Numbered from the stretch's first letter, positions 6,913 through 16,823 are shown. The stretch: 43,778 bases of DNA from a bacterium ADurb.Bin243 (GCA_002069765.1 MWBZ01000028.1:1-43778), one strand, 5' to 3'. The notes: generated by a model from the sequence alone, not told the origin. Translations and numbers: made by a program.

Positions 6913-9900
6913 TTAATCGTTTTCTTCGAGAAGCCATTTGTTTATCATTTCAAATAACGCTTCTTTTTTTATGGGCTTCGCCAGATAATCGTTCATTCCG
7001 CTATTTATGCACGCCTCTCGGTCGCCTTTGACGACATTGGCCGTCATAGCGATTATCGGCGTGGGCCTGTTATGTATGTTGTTAAAAATCATCTCTCTTT
7101 CTTTTTTTCCGATTATGCTTTCGGAGTCTATCTGCATTATTATTTTTTCATGCTGCCTTTTTAAAAATTCCAGTTCGAGCTCCCTGATTTTTTTAGTGGC
7201 GGTAAGGCCGTCCATCACGGGCATTTGAATATCCATAAAAATTATATTGTAGCGCTCGTCGTTCAACGATTTTTTAAAAAGTTCGACGGCCTGCTCTCCG
7301 TTTTCGGCTATATCCACGTTATATCCGGCGCTCGATATGATAATTTTCACGAGTTTCTGATTGACCGGATGATCTTCGACGAGCATAACCTTTAAAGGAT
7401 AACGGGCTTTTTCGGCTTGGATCGTTTTTTCGTCCGTTTCGGCGGCCCTTTCGCCGGAATTTTCTTCCGCCTGGCCGGGCTTTATAGCGCTTTCGTTTAA
7501 AAGCTTTATAATCGTGTCGAGCGTTTTCTGCCTTCTTATGGGCTTGGGTAAAAAGCCGTTAAAACCGGCTTCTATGAATTTTTTAATATTTTTGTCGAAA
7601 AGAGTTGAAAATGCTAATATTGGAAGCGTTTTAACCGATTCAAATTCGCTTTTTCTAATTTTTTTAGCGGTTTCATAACCGTCCATGCCGGGCATCTGGA
7701 TGTCGAGAACGACAAGGTCGTACTGCGACCCCTGCGAATTGCGAGCCGCTATCATTTGCAGAGCGTCTTCGCCGCTCGCCGCCCCTTCGGCTTTGAATCC
7801 GGACAATTTCAAAACTCTCGCCAGTATCTCTATATTTGCTTCGTTGTCGTCGACTATGAGTATTTTTTTATTTCTGAGTTTTTCGTCGATTGAAAAATCG
7901 GCGCTATGAGCGGCGCCGGGCTTTTTGAGCCAGAGTGTAAAATGGAAAGCGCTGCCTTCGTGCGGGCGGCTTTCGACCCATATTTCGCCTTTCATGAAAT
8001 TTACGAGTTTCTTGCATATGGAAAGTCCGAGTCCGCTACCGCCGTATTTTCTGGTTATGGATCCGTCGACCTGCTTGAAGGTTTCAAAAATAATATCGAG
8101 TTTATCTTCGTCGATGCCTATGCCGGTGTCTTTGACGCAGAAATGCAGTTTTACCTGATCGCCGCTTTCTTCGAGCCTGTTTACCAGAAGTGAAATTTCG
8201 CCTTTTTCGGTAAATTTTGACGAATTACCGAGAAGGTTTATCAATATCTGTTTTATTTTCACGGCGTCGCCTTTGAAGTATGAAAAAATTTCGCTGTCGA
8301 TATTGCACAGAATTTCGATAGGCTTGTTTATGACTATAAAACTTATCATTTCGCATACTTCATAGCAGACCAGCTCCAGGTCGAAATCTATTTCTTCGAG
8401 TTCGAGCTTGCCGGATTCGATCTTTGAAAAATCAAGAATGTCGTTTATGAGTTTGAGCAGTATCATACTGCTGTTTTTAATCGTTTTAACGTAATCTGCC
8501 TGGTCGTCTTTGAGCGGAGTGTTCATGAGTATGTCGGTGAAGCCTATCACGCCGTTGAGCGGAGTCCTGATTTCGTGGCTTATATTGGCCAGAAATTCGC
8601 TCTTGGCGAGGTTGGCGTAATCGGCCTGCACTTTAGCATATTGAAGCTCGAATTCGGCTTTTTTACGTTCGGTTATATCTTCTTTGACGGCAAGAAAATG
8701 AGTGACCATGTCGTTTTTATTTTTAATCGGCGATATCGACGCGAATTCCCAGTAGAGTTCTCCGTTTTTTTTGCGGTTGTTCAGTTCGCCGTGCCATTCG
8801 TGTCCTGATATTATGGCGTTCCAGAGCTGCTTGTACGTTTCAACGGGCATCTGCCCGGATTTGAGGATGCGCGGATTTTTGCCTATGACCTCGTCCGGGG
8901 AATATCCGGTCATCTGGGTGAATTTCGGGTTCACGTATTCGATGTCGCCCTGAATGTTGGTTATAACTATTGAAACTGGGCACTGCTCTATGGCGTACGA
9001 TAATTTTCTCAGCTGGTCTTCGTTTTGCTTGCGTTCGGTGATGTCTTCGAAACTTTCTATAAAACCTATGTAACGGCCTTCGTTGTCTTTTAAAATGCCC
9101 CTGTTTTTTAATATGGTCTTTAGTTTTCCGTCTTTGGTGATAATTATGCTTTCGGTCGTCTTCGAGCCTTCGATGTTTTCCAGTTCGGAAGTATTGAAAG
9201 CCGAGCATTTGTCGCGGCAGAGTATGAAGCACTTTTTGCCGACGGCTTCTTTGGGGCTGTATCCGGTAAGTTCTGCGGCCCTGTCGTTCCAGCTTGTAAT
9301 GGTGCAGTTTTTATCAACGGTGAATATGGCGCTCGGCGTGACCTGATAAATTAATTCGGCGTATTCTTTAGCGTGTTTTAAGGCGGTTTCCGCTTTTTTA
9401 CGCTCGGCTATTTCCCTGTGCAGTTCTTCGTTGGCTTTCGCCAGATCGGCCGTCCTTTCGCGCACCCTTTTTTCGAGCTGCTCGTGCATATCGAGTATTT
9501 CGACTTCCATCCGGCATTGTTCGGATATGTTCTGAACCACGGCGAGTCCGAGTTTTTTACCGAACGGCTCGGCGGTAAGTACGCAGTTTATAAGAACTTC
9601 TATGAGGCTGCCGTCTTTTTTTATGTACTGGCAGAAGTAATCTTTGATCTGGCCCGCTTTTAAAAAATGCGGCGACACTTCGGCCGAAGTAAGACGCTTA
9701 TGGTGGGGCGGTATCAGAAAGTCGAAACGTTTGCCTATGACTTCTTCTCTGGAGTAACCTGTTTCGGCGAGCCATTTGCTGTTTACGTCGCAGAAGTTGC
9801 CTTCTGAATCGAACGAAAACATCATTACCGGAGACATATTGTATATGTGCTTGAAGCGCTCTTCGCTTATTTCAAGCTCTTTTTGAAGTTTCTTTTCTAT

Positions 9901-10302
9901 TTCGTTAGAAAGGTAACGCTTTTCGGTTGCGTAGCAAATGGTGCGCACGAGAAATTTATTGTTGACCTGGCCTTTTACCAGATAATTCTGGGCGCCGGCC
10001 TTAACCGCGTTAATTCCGAGAGTTTCGTCGTCGATTCCGGTAAGCACTATTATGGGCACGTCTTTGGAATGCTCCAGAAGCTTCGTCAGCGTGCTGAGGC
10101 CGTTTTCGTCAGGCAGCGAAAGGTCTAACAGGATCACGTCGAATTTTTGTTTTAAAACCATTTCGATAGCTTCTTTTAGAGACGAAGCCTCGCTGGTTTC
10201 GAAGGTGAAGCTGGATTTTGCGTGTGAAAGCATAAGGTTAAACGCCCTGGCGTCTAACGGGTTATCTTCTATAAGTAAAATTTTAATCGACTTTTCGCTC
10301 AT
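6913..10302 (-). CDS. Cytoplasmic hybrid histidine kinase, REC-PAS-PAS-PAS-HisKA-HATPase-REC-REC
   Basis: The 1129-residue protein has no membrane segment. A receiver comes first (D13 acidic pocket, D60 acceptor). Three PAS domains follow at about 145-265, 310-425 and 430-545, with a coiled coil around 265-310. The dimerisation domain has phospho-His H576 in SHEIRTPLNG. The ATPase domain carries N689/N693, DTGIGI at 725-730 and GGSGLGL at 754-760. Two further receivers follow, with D867 and D1024. The last receiver has an unusually long charged insertion (about 1040-1080) between helix 3 and the PIIAMTA strand. The N-terminal receiver suggests its own kinase is controlled by another. It contains no HPt, so the adjacent free HPt gene is its likely partner. 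No sensed ligand can be inferred. Confidence 0.92.
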   Translation of the reverse strand: MSEKSIKILLIEDNPLDARAFNLMLSHAKSSFTFETSEASSLKEAIEMVLKQKFDVILLDLSLPDENGLSTLTKLLEHSKDVPIIVLTGIDDETLGINAVKAGAQNYLVKGQVNNKFLVRTICYATEKRYLSNEIEKKLQKELEISEERFKHIYNMSPVMMFSFDSEGNFCDVNSKWLAETGYSREEVIGKRFDFLIPPHHKRLTSAEVSPHFLKAGQIKDYFCQYIKKDGSLIEVLINCVLTAEPFGKKLGLAVVQNISEQCRMEVEILDMHEQLEKRVRERTADLAKANEELHREIAERKKAETALKHAKEYAELIYQVTPSAIFTVDKNCTITSWNDRAAELTGYSPKEAVGKKCFILCRDKCSAFNTSELENIEGSKTTESIIITKDGKLKTILKNRGILKDNEGRYIGFIESFEDITERKQNEDQLRKLSYAIEQCPVSIVITNIQGDIEYVNPKFTQMTGYSPDEVIGKNPRILKSGQMPVETYKQLWNAIISGHEWHGELNNRKKNGELYWEFASISPIKNKNDMVTHFLAVKEDITERKKAEFELQYAKVQADYANLAKSEFLANISHEIRTPLNGVIGFTDILMNTPLKDDQADYVKTIKNSSMILLKLINDILDFSKIESGKLELEEIDFDLELVCYEVCEMISFIVINKPIEILCNIDSEIFSYFKGDAVKIKQILINLLGNSSKFTEKGEISLLVNRLEESGDQVKLHFCVKDTGIGIDEDKLDIIFETFKQVDGSITRKYGGSGLGLSICKKLVNFMKGEIWVESRPHEGSAFHFTLWLKKPGAAHSADFSIDEKLRNKKILIVDDNEANIEILARVLKLSGFKAEGAASGEDALQMIAARNSQGSQYDLVVLDIQMPGMDGYETAKKIRKSEFESVKTLPILAFSTLFDKNIKKFIEAGFNGFLPKPIRRQKTLDTIIKLLNESAIKPGQAEENSGERAAETDEKTIQAEKARYPLKVMLVEDHPVNQKLVKIIISSAGYNVDIAENGEQAVELFKKSLNDERYNIIFMDIQMPVMDGLTATKKIRELELEFLKRQHEKIIMQIDSESIIGKKEREMIFNNIHNRPTPIIAMTANVVKGDREACINSGMNDYLAKPIKKEALFEMINKWLLEEND

Positions 10303-10331
10303 CTGTTTTCCTCGTTAAGGCGCTTGCCGCG

Positions 10332-13300
10332 TCATATTTTGAATCCGTCGCGGCTTATCGCGCTTATATACCTGTTAAAATCGCCTTCCAAAGAGTCGAA
10401 CGTTTCCCGCGCATCAGCCGTGCTTCCGCTTTTGCCGATTTCTTCCAGCTTTAAAAGCGCCGCCGCTATCTCTTCGGCGCTGGCGTTGAGCGCCGAGCCT
10501 TTCAGCCTGTGGGCGCAATGCCTGAGCATATCGGGGCTGTTTTCATCGATGGCCTTTTTGAGGTCTTTAATATATACGGGCCATGCCTCTATGAACATTT
10601 TTATGATTTCCTGCATCAGCTGATTATCGTTATCCATGTTGTACTTTAAATTTTCAAAATTAAAAACAACCGCGGGCTTCAGCCGGGCGGCGTCAGCGCT
10701 GAAGTCAGCGAGGACGCGCGAACCGTTTCCGTCTTCTTTTTTTTCGGCGGCTTCCGGCCGCGTTTTATTGAGGCTTTCGCTATCGGGATTAAGCGCGCGA
10801 GCGGCCGCTATGACTTTTTTGAGGAGCGGTTCGAGTTCCTTGAGTTTTACTGGTTTTGACGTATAGGCGTTCATTCCGGCTTTTATGCAGGCGTCTTCGT
10901 CGCTTCGCATCGCAGCGGCCGTCATGGCTATTATCGGAATGCGAAAGCCGCTTTTTCTTATTCTGCGGGCGGCTTCGAGGCCGTCCATGACGGGCATCTG
11001 AACGTCCATTAAAATAACGTCATAAGTTTCGTTTTCAACGGCTTTTAAGGCTTCGGCCCCGTTTTCGCTGACCGTAACCGTATGGCCTTTTTTGGCGCAG
11101 TAGCTTTTAATGAGTTTTACGTTAAGCGGATTGTCTTCGACGAGAAGAAGATTGTATTTCTGATCGTCGCAGGATTTATCGTCTTCGTCCGGGCCGTTTT
11201 CAAAATTATATTCGTCCTGGCTGGCGCCTTTTTTAAATTCGATCTCGAAATAAAAATTGCTGCCTTTGCCGACCGTGCTTTCGACGGTAATTTTATCTCC
11301 GCCAAGAAGATTTACGAGCCTGTTTGAAATAGCCAGGCCTAGTCCGCTTCCGCCGTAGCGGCGGGTGATGGTGCCGTCGGCCTGGACAAAAGGCGAAAAT
11401 ATCACCTCGATTTTTTCCGGCGGTATTCCTATTCCGCAGTCGGCGACTTCGAACCTTATGCGTATCCCGCTTTCGCTTTGCGATATCATTTGTATAACGA
11501 GTTTTACCTCGCCTGTTTCGGTGAATTTTATGGAATTGCTTATCAGGTTGAGAAGGACCTGCCTGAGCCGGTAAGGATCGCTTATTATGCCGCAGCGGAT
11601 TTGCGGATCGTACCGCTTTATGAGTTCGAGGCCTTTTTCTTTTGCGGCGGCGAAAGATATGCTGAGCACTTCATCTGCTATTTCGAGCAGGTTGAATTCT
11701 ATAAATTCGATATCCAGCTTGCCCGCTTCGATCTTGGAAAAATCGAGAATATCGCTTATCAAAGTCGCCAGAATGCTTCCGCCGGTTTTAATGTTCTTTA
11801 CGTAATCGGTTTGAAGCGCGTCCAGGCCTGTTTCCGCGAGCATATCCGAAAAGCCTATTATAGCGTTCATCGGCGTTCTGATTTCATGGCTCATCATGGC
11901 CAGAAAATCGCTTTTGGCGCGGTTGGCTTTGTCGGCTGATTCTTTTGCCGCCTGAAGTTCGAGCTCGGTGCGCTTTCTGACCGTAATGTCCTGAAAATAA
12001 ATGGAAATTCCTTCGGAAGCCGGGTAAAAATTCATTTCAAACCATTTATCGAACGGCGGATAATATTCGGTGAAAACGCTTTTGACGGATTTGTACATAG
12101 TATTTTCTATTTCATGGTAAAACTTGAGAGCGAGCGTGGCGGGAAAGATATCCGAAAGTTTTTTGCCGATAAGGCCGCTGCGAGGCACGTTAAGGATTTT
12201 TTCGGCGGCGGGGTTCGCGTAAGTGAAACACAGATTGCGGTCTATGGCTAAAAAGCCGTCCGTTATGCTTTCTAATATATTGGAAATATTGGCGCTTGAA
12301 ATCCTCAAAGCCCCTTCGATCCGGTGGCGTTCCTTTATTTCGGCGGCCAGCTCGTTGTTGGTGGCGCAAAGCTCCAGGGTCCTCATATTGACTTCATTTT
12401 CAACCCTCAGCGCGAACACTTGAAGTATCCTTATGATAACTGATATCAAAAGCGTGACCAGGAGGCCGCTGAGCGAAAGCCCCCATATAAGCCCGGTGCG
12501 GGCGCCGCCGGCATAATTGTAGCTTCCCTGGTATATGAATTTCCAGCTGAGGCCGAATACGCTGAGGGTTTTTGAATAAGTCAATGAAAGCGGCATATCC
12601 GGCCGGTTCGCGCCGTAAATTATTTTATTGTCGCTGTTATCGACGATCATAAGGTTCGTTTCATCTGACATATAATCCAGCAGAGAGTTTTTAATCATTT
12701 CTTCGATGCTGTTTATGAATATTATGTAGCCTTTAACGCCTTTCGAGCCCGGGCCGTTTTCGCCGTCGCCTTCACGGATGGGCACTGCGCAGTAAATTAA
12801 AGGAGGCGCTATCGTAGCCAGAGGCTTTTGAGAAATAAAAGCGCAGTATTTGCTTTGCGAAGATGAGTGCAGGAAATTTTCATTCGAAATCAAAATTTCC
12901 TTGAGTTCTTTGATGGATATGCTTTTAATAAGCTCCGACGGCGAAAAAAACTTTATCAAAAAGGCGTTTCGCTCGCGGTTCTGGCTTTTGATGCTGATTT
13001 CGATCGTGCTCATATCGAAAAACCCTTTTTTATGGCCGGGGCTTCCGAAAATGACTTTGCCGGGATTGAGGTTGATTATCCAGAGCATGCAGCTGAAAAA
13101 ATTTGATTTTTCTAAAATGTTGGAGGAAATATTTTTATAAACGTTGTTGGTGAGGTAATCGGCGGCCGGAGTTTGAAACAGCGCGCTGAGGTTATTGAAA
13201 ATAGCTTCGTTAAGTTCTATTTTGCGTTCGAACTGTAGCAAGGCCCTTTGCATATCGTATTCGAAAACGGATTCGAGATCGGAGACTTTATCTTTATATT

Positions 13301-13400
13301 CGACGACGAAAAAAAGTATGCTGAAAACGATTCCGGCTATCGCAACGATCAGCGGGGCGAATTTATTCGTTATGATTTTATTGGCAGGCCCTTTTCCCAT
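10332..13400 (-). CDS. Membrane hybrid histidine kinase, CHASE-like-PAS-HisKA-HATPase-REC-HPt
   Basis: This 1022-residue inner-membrane sensor has a transmembrane helix at about 13-33, a periplasmic domain to about 300, and a second helix at about 302-330. The loop has CHASE-like features (an [21 protein letters not shown]-type start, an LLWI-like strand, later VKGYIIFI and WKFIYQ), but the CHASE call is moderate. Inside the cell a PAS domain (about 370-475) precedes HisKA with H505 in [10 protein letters not shown]. The ATPase domain has N618/N622, CGIGIP at 655-660 and GGSGLGL at 683-689. A receiver (D799) and a C-terminal HPt (H964 in HRLKGSALN) complete the tripartite BarA/ArcB-type layout, so it can run most of a relay alone. 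It lies 26 and 29 bases from its neighbours. Confidence 0.92.
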   Translation of the reverse strand: MGKGPANKIITNKFAPLIVAIAGIVFSILFFVVEYKDKVSDLESVFEYDMQRALLQFERKIELNEAIFNNLSALFQTPAADYLTNNVYKNISSNILEKSNFFSCMLWIINLNPGKVIFGSPGHKKGFFDMSTIEISIKSQNRERNAFLIKFFSPSELIKSISIKELKEILISNENFLHSSSQSKYCAFISQKPLATIAPPLIYCAVPIREGDGENGPGSKGVKGYIIFINSIEEMIKNSLLDYMSDETNLMIVDNSDNKIIYGANRPDMPLSLTYSKTLSVFGLSWKFIYQGSYNYAGGARTGLIWGLSLSGLLVTLLISVIIRILQVFALRVENEVNMRTLELCATNNELAAEIKERHRIEGALRISSANISNILESITDGFLAIDRNLCFTYANPAAEKILNVPRSGLIGKKLSDIFPATLALKFYHEIENTMYKSVKSVFTEYYPPFDKWFEMNFYPASEGISIYFQDITVRKRTELELQAAKESADKANRAKSDFLAMMSHEIRTPMNAIIGFSDMLAETGLDALQTDYVKNIKTGGSILATLISDILDFSKIEAGKLDIEFIEFNLLEIADEVLSISFAAAKEKGLELIKRYDPQIRCGIISDPYRLRQVLLNLISNSIKFTETGEVKLVIQMISQSESGIRIRFEVADCGIGIPPEKIEVIFSPFVQADGTITRRYGGSGLGLAISNRLVNLLGGDKITVESTVGKGSNFYFEIEFKKGASQDEYNFENGPDEDDKSCDDQKYNLLLVEDNPLNVKLIKSYCAKKGHTVTVSENGAEALKAVENETYDVILMDVQMPVMDGLEAARRIRKSGFRIPIIAMTAAAMRSDEDACIKAGMNAYTSKPVKLKELEPLLKKVIAAARALNPDSESLNKTRPEAAEKKEDGNGSRVLADFSADAARLKPAVVFNFENLKYNMDNDNQLMQEIIKMFIEAWPVYIKDLKKAIDENSPDMLRHCAHRLKGSALNASAEEIAAALLKLEEIGKSGSTADARETFDSLEGDFNRYISAISRDGFKI

Positions 13401-13425
13401 AAAAGTTTACAATTTCTGATGTATT

Positions 13426-15051
13426 TTATTCTTTAATTATTTTTTGGATCATTTCGTCGAGTTCTTTAATTTTATAAGGTTTTGATATCATCGCGCAAAA
13501 TCCGTAACGCTTATATTCGCTCATGATGGTTTCGTTTGAAAAACCGCTCGCGGCTATGGCTTTTGCGCTGAGTCCCTGAGCGTTTAATTTTTGCAGCACT
13601 TCCTGGCCGCCGAGGTCTCCGGGGACGATGAGATCCAGTATCAAAGCGTCGAACGGCCTGTTTTCTTCGTGAGCTCTGACAAACGACGCTATGGCTTCGC
13701 TGCCGTTGTTCACCGTATGGACTTCGTAGCCTAAATGCTTGAGAAGGTTTGAAGTGACTTCTCGAACTATACTTTCATCGTCCATGACCAGTATTTTTCT
13801 TCCGGCGGAAGAGCTTTTATTTTTTTTGCTGTCTGGCTCGAAATGTCCCGTGCCTTCGAACGAGGCCGGAAGAAAGACGTTAAATGTGGCGCCGCTGCCA
13901 TAAACCGATTCGGCCGTAATAATTCCGCCGTGCTTTCTGACTATCGAGTAAGACGAGGTGAGGCCGAGGCCGCTTCCCGTCTGGCGTGTTGAATAATAAG
14001 GGTCGAAAATTTTGGTCAGGTCCTGCGCCTCGATGCCGTGGCCTTCGTCGCGGAACGAAAATTTAACGTATTTTCCCGCGGCGAGGTTCATCGAATTGCC
14101 TTTATCGACTAATTCGTTTACGGCCGTTACAAAAAGGTTTCCGCCGTTTGGCATAGCCTGGACAGCGTTTATGACTATATTGGTTATGAGCTGATTTATC
14201 TGGCCCTCGTCTATTTCCGCCGGCCACAGGTTTTTATCTATATTGAAAAGCGTTTTTACCCTGGAGCCTCGGAGGGCGAATTCCACTATAGGCTTCAAGC
14301 TTTCGGAAATATGCACGGATTTTTTCACGGGCGCGCCGCCTTTTGAGAAGGTGCGGAACTGCGACGTGAGATCTTTGGCTTTGAAAGCTATCTGTTCGGC
14401 CGTGTTAAGGGCTTCCTGCGCGGGGCTGTCTTCGGCTATTATAAATTTGGCGTAAGAAATATTGCCGGTAATGCCGGTGAGCAGGTTGTTGAAATCATGG
14501 GCTATTCCGCCCGCGAGAACGCCGAGCGCCTCGAGCTTGCTCATTTTTAAAAGCTCTTCTTCCATTCGTTTACGGTCTGATATGTCGCGGAAAACGAGTA
14601 TGGCGCCCTTTAAATTCTGGTTTTCATCGAGTATCGGCGCGCTGCTGGCCGAGAGGAATTTTTCTTCGCCGCAAGGCGTGACGATTGCGCTGTTATGCTC
14701 CAGCCCGACTATTTGAAGTGTCTGCAAGGTTTTTTCCGCCGGGTTCGGCGTTTCTTTTCTGCTCGTAACGTTTATGAGCTTGAAAACTTCTGAAATGCGG
14801 CTGCCCATAACTTTTGCTCCGTCGAAACCGCAAATGGAGGCCGACATCTTATTGGCGAAAATGACCTTGAGTTCTTTATCTACGGCGATTACGCCTTCGC
14901 CGATGCTTTCGAGCATTTTTTCGAGCCCGGCTTTCCTTGATTTTAAATCGGCGATCTCGGTTTTAAGAGCTTCGACTTCTTTTGCGAGCCGTATATTTTC
15001 TTCGGCCGTCGATTTTATATCCGCGCCGGTGTCGTTTGAATTTTCAATCAT
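13426..15051 (-). CDS. Soluble PAS histidine kinase with C-terminal receiver, NtrB-like
   Basis: The 541-residue cytoplasmic protein starts with a coiled coil (about 15-50) and one PAS domain (about 45-160). Its phospho-acceptor region has the NtrB-type motif AHDFNNLLTGI with H185, unlike the SHEIRTP motif of the two larger kinases. The ATPase domain has NIVINAVQAMPNGG (about 291-304), DEGHGI (335-340) and TGSGLGL (358-364). A receiver with D473 and K524 ends the protein. There is no HPt domain, so its receiver must pass phosphate to a separate HPt or serve as a regulator or phosphate sink. It starts 21 bases after the pyruvate kinase stop, consistent with co-transcription. Confidence 0.92.
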   Translation of the reverse strand: MIENSNDTGADIKSTAEENIRLAKEVEALKTEIADLKSRKAGLEKMLESIGEGVIAVDKELKVIFANKMSASICGFDGAKVMGSRISEVFKLINVTSRKETPNPAEKTLQTLQIVGLEHNSAIVTPCGEEKFLSASSAPILDENQNLKGAILVFRDISDRKRMEEELLKMSKLEALGVLAGGIAHDFNNLLTGITGNISYAKFIIAEDSPAQEALNTAEQIAFKAKDLTSQFRTFSKGGAPVKKSVHISESLKPIVEFALRGSRVKTLFNIDKNLWPAEIDEGQINQLITNIVINAVQAMPNGGNLFVTAVNELVDKGNSMNLAAGKYVKFSFRDEGHGIEAQDLTKIFDPYYSTRQTGSGLGLTSSYSIVRKHGGIITAESVYGSGATFNVFLPASFEGTGHFEPDSKKNKSSSAGRKILVMDDESIVREVTSNLLKHLGYEVHTVNNGSEAIASFVRAHEENRPFDALILDLIVPGDLGGQEVLQKLNAQGLSAKAIAASGFSNETIMSEYKRYGFCAMISKPYKIKELDEMIQKIIKE

Positions 15052-15072
15052 AATTATGCCGTCCGTACAGTT

Positions 15073-16740
15073 TTATTTTCCGATGACGCTTATTGCGCCG
15101 CAGGGGCACTTGCTTTCGCACATTTTTTCGGCCGCGCAGTCGCCGATATTTTCAGCGTTTATGAATATGCGGTTATTCTGATATCCGAATATTTTAAAAG
15201 GGCAGCAGTTGACGCATATTCCGCAGCCGACGCATTTTGAAGGATCCAGGCTTATTTTTACGCCGTTTCCTTCGCACGAGGATGTTGAAACTGCCGCGCC
15301 GGCGGAGGCGTTCGCTCTTACCTTATGTACCTTCATTATATTCGTCGATCCGGATTTTCCGACGGGCGCGCCGCCGGTTATGACTATATAATCGCCTCGC
15401 GAGGCGAATCCGGAATCTATAGAGGCTTTTTCGGCGAGAGTCATCATCTGGTCGGTTGACGCCGCCCGGTCAATGGCCAGAGGTACCACGCCCCAGTAAA
15501 GATTGACTCGCCGCGCGATGGATTCGGACATGGTTATAGCTAAAATAGGGGCTTTGGGACGGTATTTTGAAACCAGAAGCGCCGTGGACCCGCTTTCTGT
15601 ATAAGTGACTATCAATTTTGCCTTTATTTCGGCCGCTGCAGCAGCAGTGGCATAGCAGATGCTGTCGGCCGCACCGTATAAAGGATTGATGATGCGGTTT
15701 CTGGATTCATGATCGTGGCCGATTATTGACGGTTCCACTTCGCGGGCGATGGCCGACATCATTTTTACGGCTTCTACGGGGTATTTTCCGGAAGCCGTTT
15801 CTCCCGAGAGCATTATGGCGTCGGTGCCGTCGAGTATGGCGTTGGCCACGTCGGACGCTTCGGCCCTGGTGGGCCTGGGGTTATCCGTCATGGATTCGAG
15901 CATTTGGGTGGCGACGATAACGGGTTTGCCTTCAAGGTTGCATTTCTGGATGATGCTTTTTTGTATGACCGGAACTTTTTCGGGCGCGAGTTCCACGCCT
16001 AGATCGCCTCTGGCCACCATAACGGCGTCTGAAGCTTTTATTATGCTGTCTATGTTCACGACCGCTTCGGGCCTTTCGATCTTGGCGACCACGGGTGTGT
16101 TCATGGATTTTTTATGTATGAACCTTTTGACGTTTTCGATGTCGCTGGCGTGCCTTACGAATGAAAGCGCCACGTAGTCCACCGCGTTATTTAGAGCGAA
16201 TTCCAGGTCGGCGAAATCTTTTTCAGTTACGGCCGGAGCGGAAACATTGGCGTCGGGAAGGTTTATGCCTTTTTTTTCCTTGAGGAGCCCGCCTTTTATA
16301 ACCTGGCACAGAACGTCGGTAGGCGATTTGACCTCGAGCACTTTCAGCTCGAAAAGCCCGTCGTCGAGAAGGATTCTGGAGCCGGGTTTCACGTCGGAGG
16401 GGAGGTTTTTATATATGGTGGGGATAATTGCCGGCCCGAAGCGGTTTTCGGCGGTGGTGACGACGACCTCGCTCGACTCGATAAGCTCTATGGGTTTGGA
16501 ATCGGGAAGTTTGCTGACCCTTATTTTAGGCCCCTGCAGATCGGCCAGTATGGCTACGTTGAGCGAAAGTTCCTTCGCGGCCTGCCTTATCAGATTTATA
16601 TTTGAAAGATGCGTTTCATGGCTGCCGTGAGAAAAATTAAGCCTTGCCACGTCCATTCCGGCTTTCATCAGCTGCTTTACCGTTTCTGTATTGCATGACG
16701 CCGGCCCGATGGTGCATATTATCTTGGTTAAATTAAACAT
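15073..16740 (-). CDS. pyk: Pyruvate kinase with C-terminal ferredoxin-like iron-sulfur domain
   Basis: Residues 1-475 form a complete pyruvate kinase, which makes pyruvate and ATP from phosphoenolpyruvate and ADP. Visible motifs are the start KIICTIGPAS, RLNFSHGS, the catalytic Lys in VVAKIERPEA (K220), the ARGDLGVEL metal-binding segment (243-251) and ATQMLESM (278-285). After a short Ala/Ser linker, residues 497-555 form a cysteine-rich module. C503, C506, C509 and C513 follow CxxCxxCxxxCP; then C535, C541 and C545 follow C-x5-C-x3-CP. This suggests one, possibly two, 4Fe-4S clusters. The usual C-terminal extension in some pyruvate kinases is a PEP-utiliser domain, not this. A good ribosome binding site (AAGGAG) precedes the ATG, and the gene is first in the leftward operon. 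Confidence 0.93.
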   Translation of the reverse strand: MFNLTKIICTIGPASCNTETVKQLMKAGMDVARLNFSHGSHETHLSNINLIRQAAKELSLNVAILADLQGPKIRVSKLPDSKPIELIESSEVVVTTAENRFGPAIIPTIYKNLPSDVKPGSRILLDDGLFELKVLEVKSPTDVLCQVIKGGLLKEKKGINLPDANVSAPAVTEKDFADLEFALNNAVDYVALSFVRHASDIENVKRFIHKKSMNTPVVAKIERPEAVVNIDSIIKASDAVMVARGDLGVELAPEKVPVIQKSIIQKCNLEGKPVIVATQMLESMTDNPRPTRAEASDVANAILDGTDAIMLSGETASGKYPVEAVKMMSAIAREVEPSIIGHDHESRNRIINPLYGAADSICYATAAAAAEIKAKLIVTYTESGSTALLVSKYRPKAPILAITMSESIARRVNLYWGVVPLAIDRAASTDQMMTLAEKASIDSGFASRGDYIVITGGAPVGKSGSTNIMKVHKVRANASAGAAVSTSSCEGNGVKISLDPSKCVGCGICVNCCPFKIFGYQNNRIFINAENIGDCAAEKMCESKCPCGAISVIGK

Positions 16741-16789
16741 CGAAATCTCCTTAAAAATCTATCCGTCGATAAAAACTAATAAGACATAA

Positions 16790-16804
16790 TTGATATTATA
16801 TCAA
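16790..16804. repeat. Perfect 15-base palindrome over the pyk -10 box, possible operator
   Basis: The sequence TTGATATTATATCAA has seven-base perfect arms around one central base and covers the -10 box of the pyk promoter. It resembles the FNR/CRP-family layout TTGAT-ATCAA, but the half-sites are five bases apart rather than four, so that identification is not made. It is also inside the divergent region upstream of the SpoIID-like gene and could act on both directions. Part of the symmetry may simply come from an A+T-rich -10 region. Confidence 0.4.
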
Positions 16805-16823
16805 ATATGCGGAATTATTTCAA
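16795..16823 (-). promoter_or_regulatory. Sigma70-type promoter of the pyk-phosphorelay operon
   Basis: Read leftward, a TTGAAA -35 box (16818-16823) is followed by a 17-base spacer and a perfect TATAAT -10 box (16795-16800). The predicted start near 16788 gives a leader of about 48 bases before pyk. No comparable promoter is visible in the short gaps between the next eight genes, so it may drive the whole block down to 2497. The -10 box lies inside the palindrome at 16790-16804. Confidence 0.75.

Noticed and set aside
16790-16804. Canonical FNR or CRP box upstream of pyk
   Set aside because: The half-sites fit TTGAT/ATCAA, but the spacer is five rather than four bases, so I kept it only as an unnamed palindrome.
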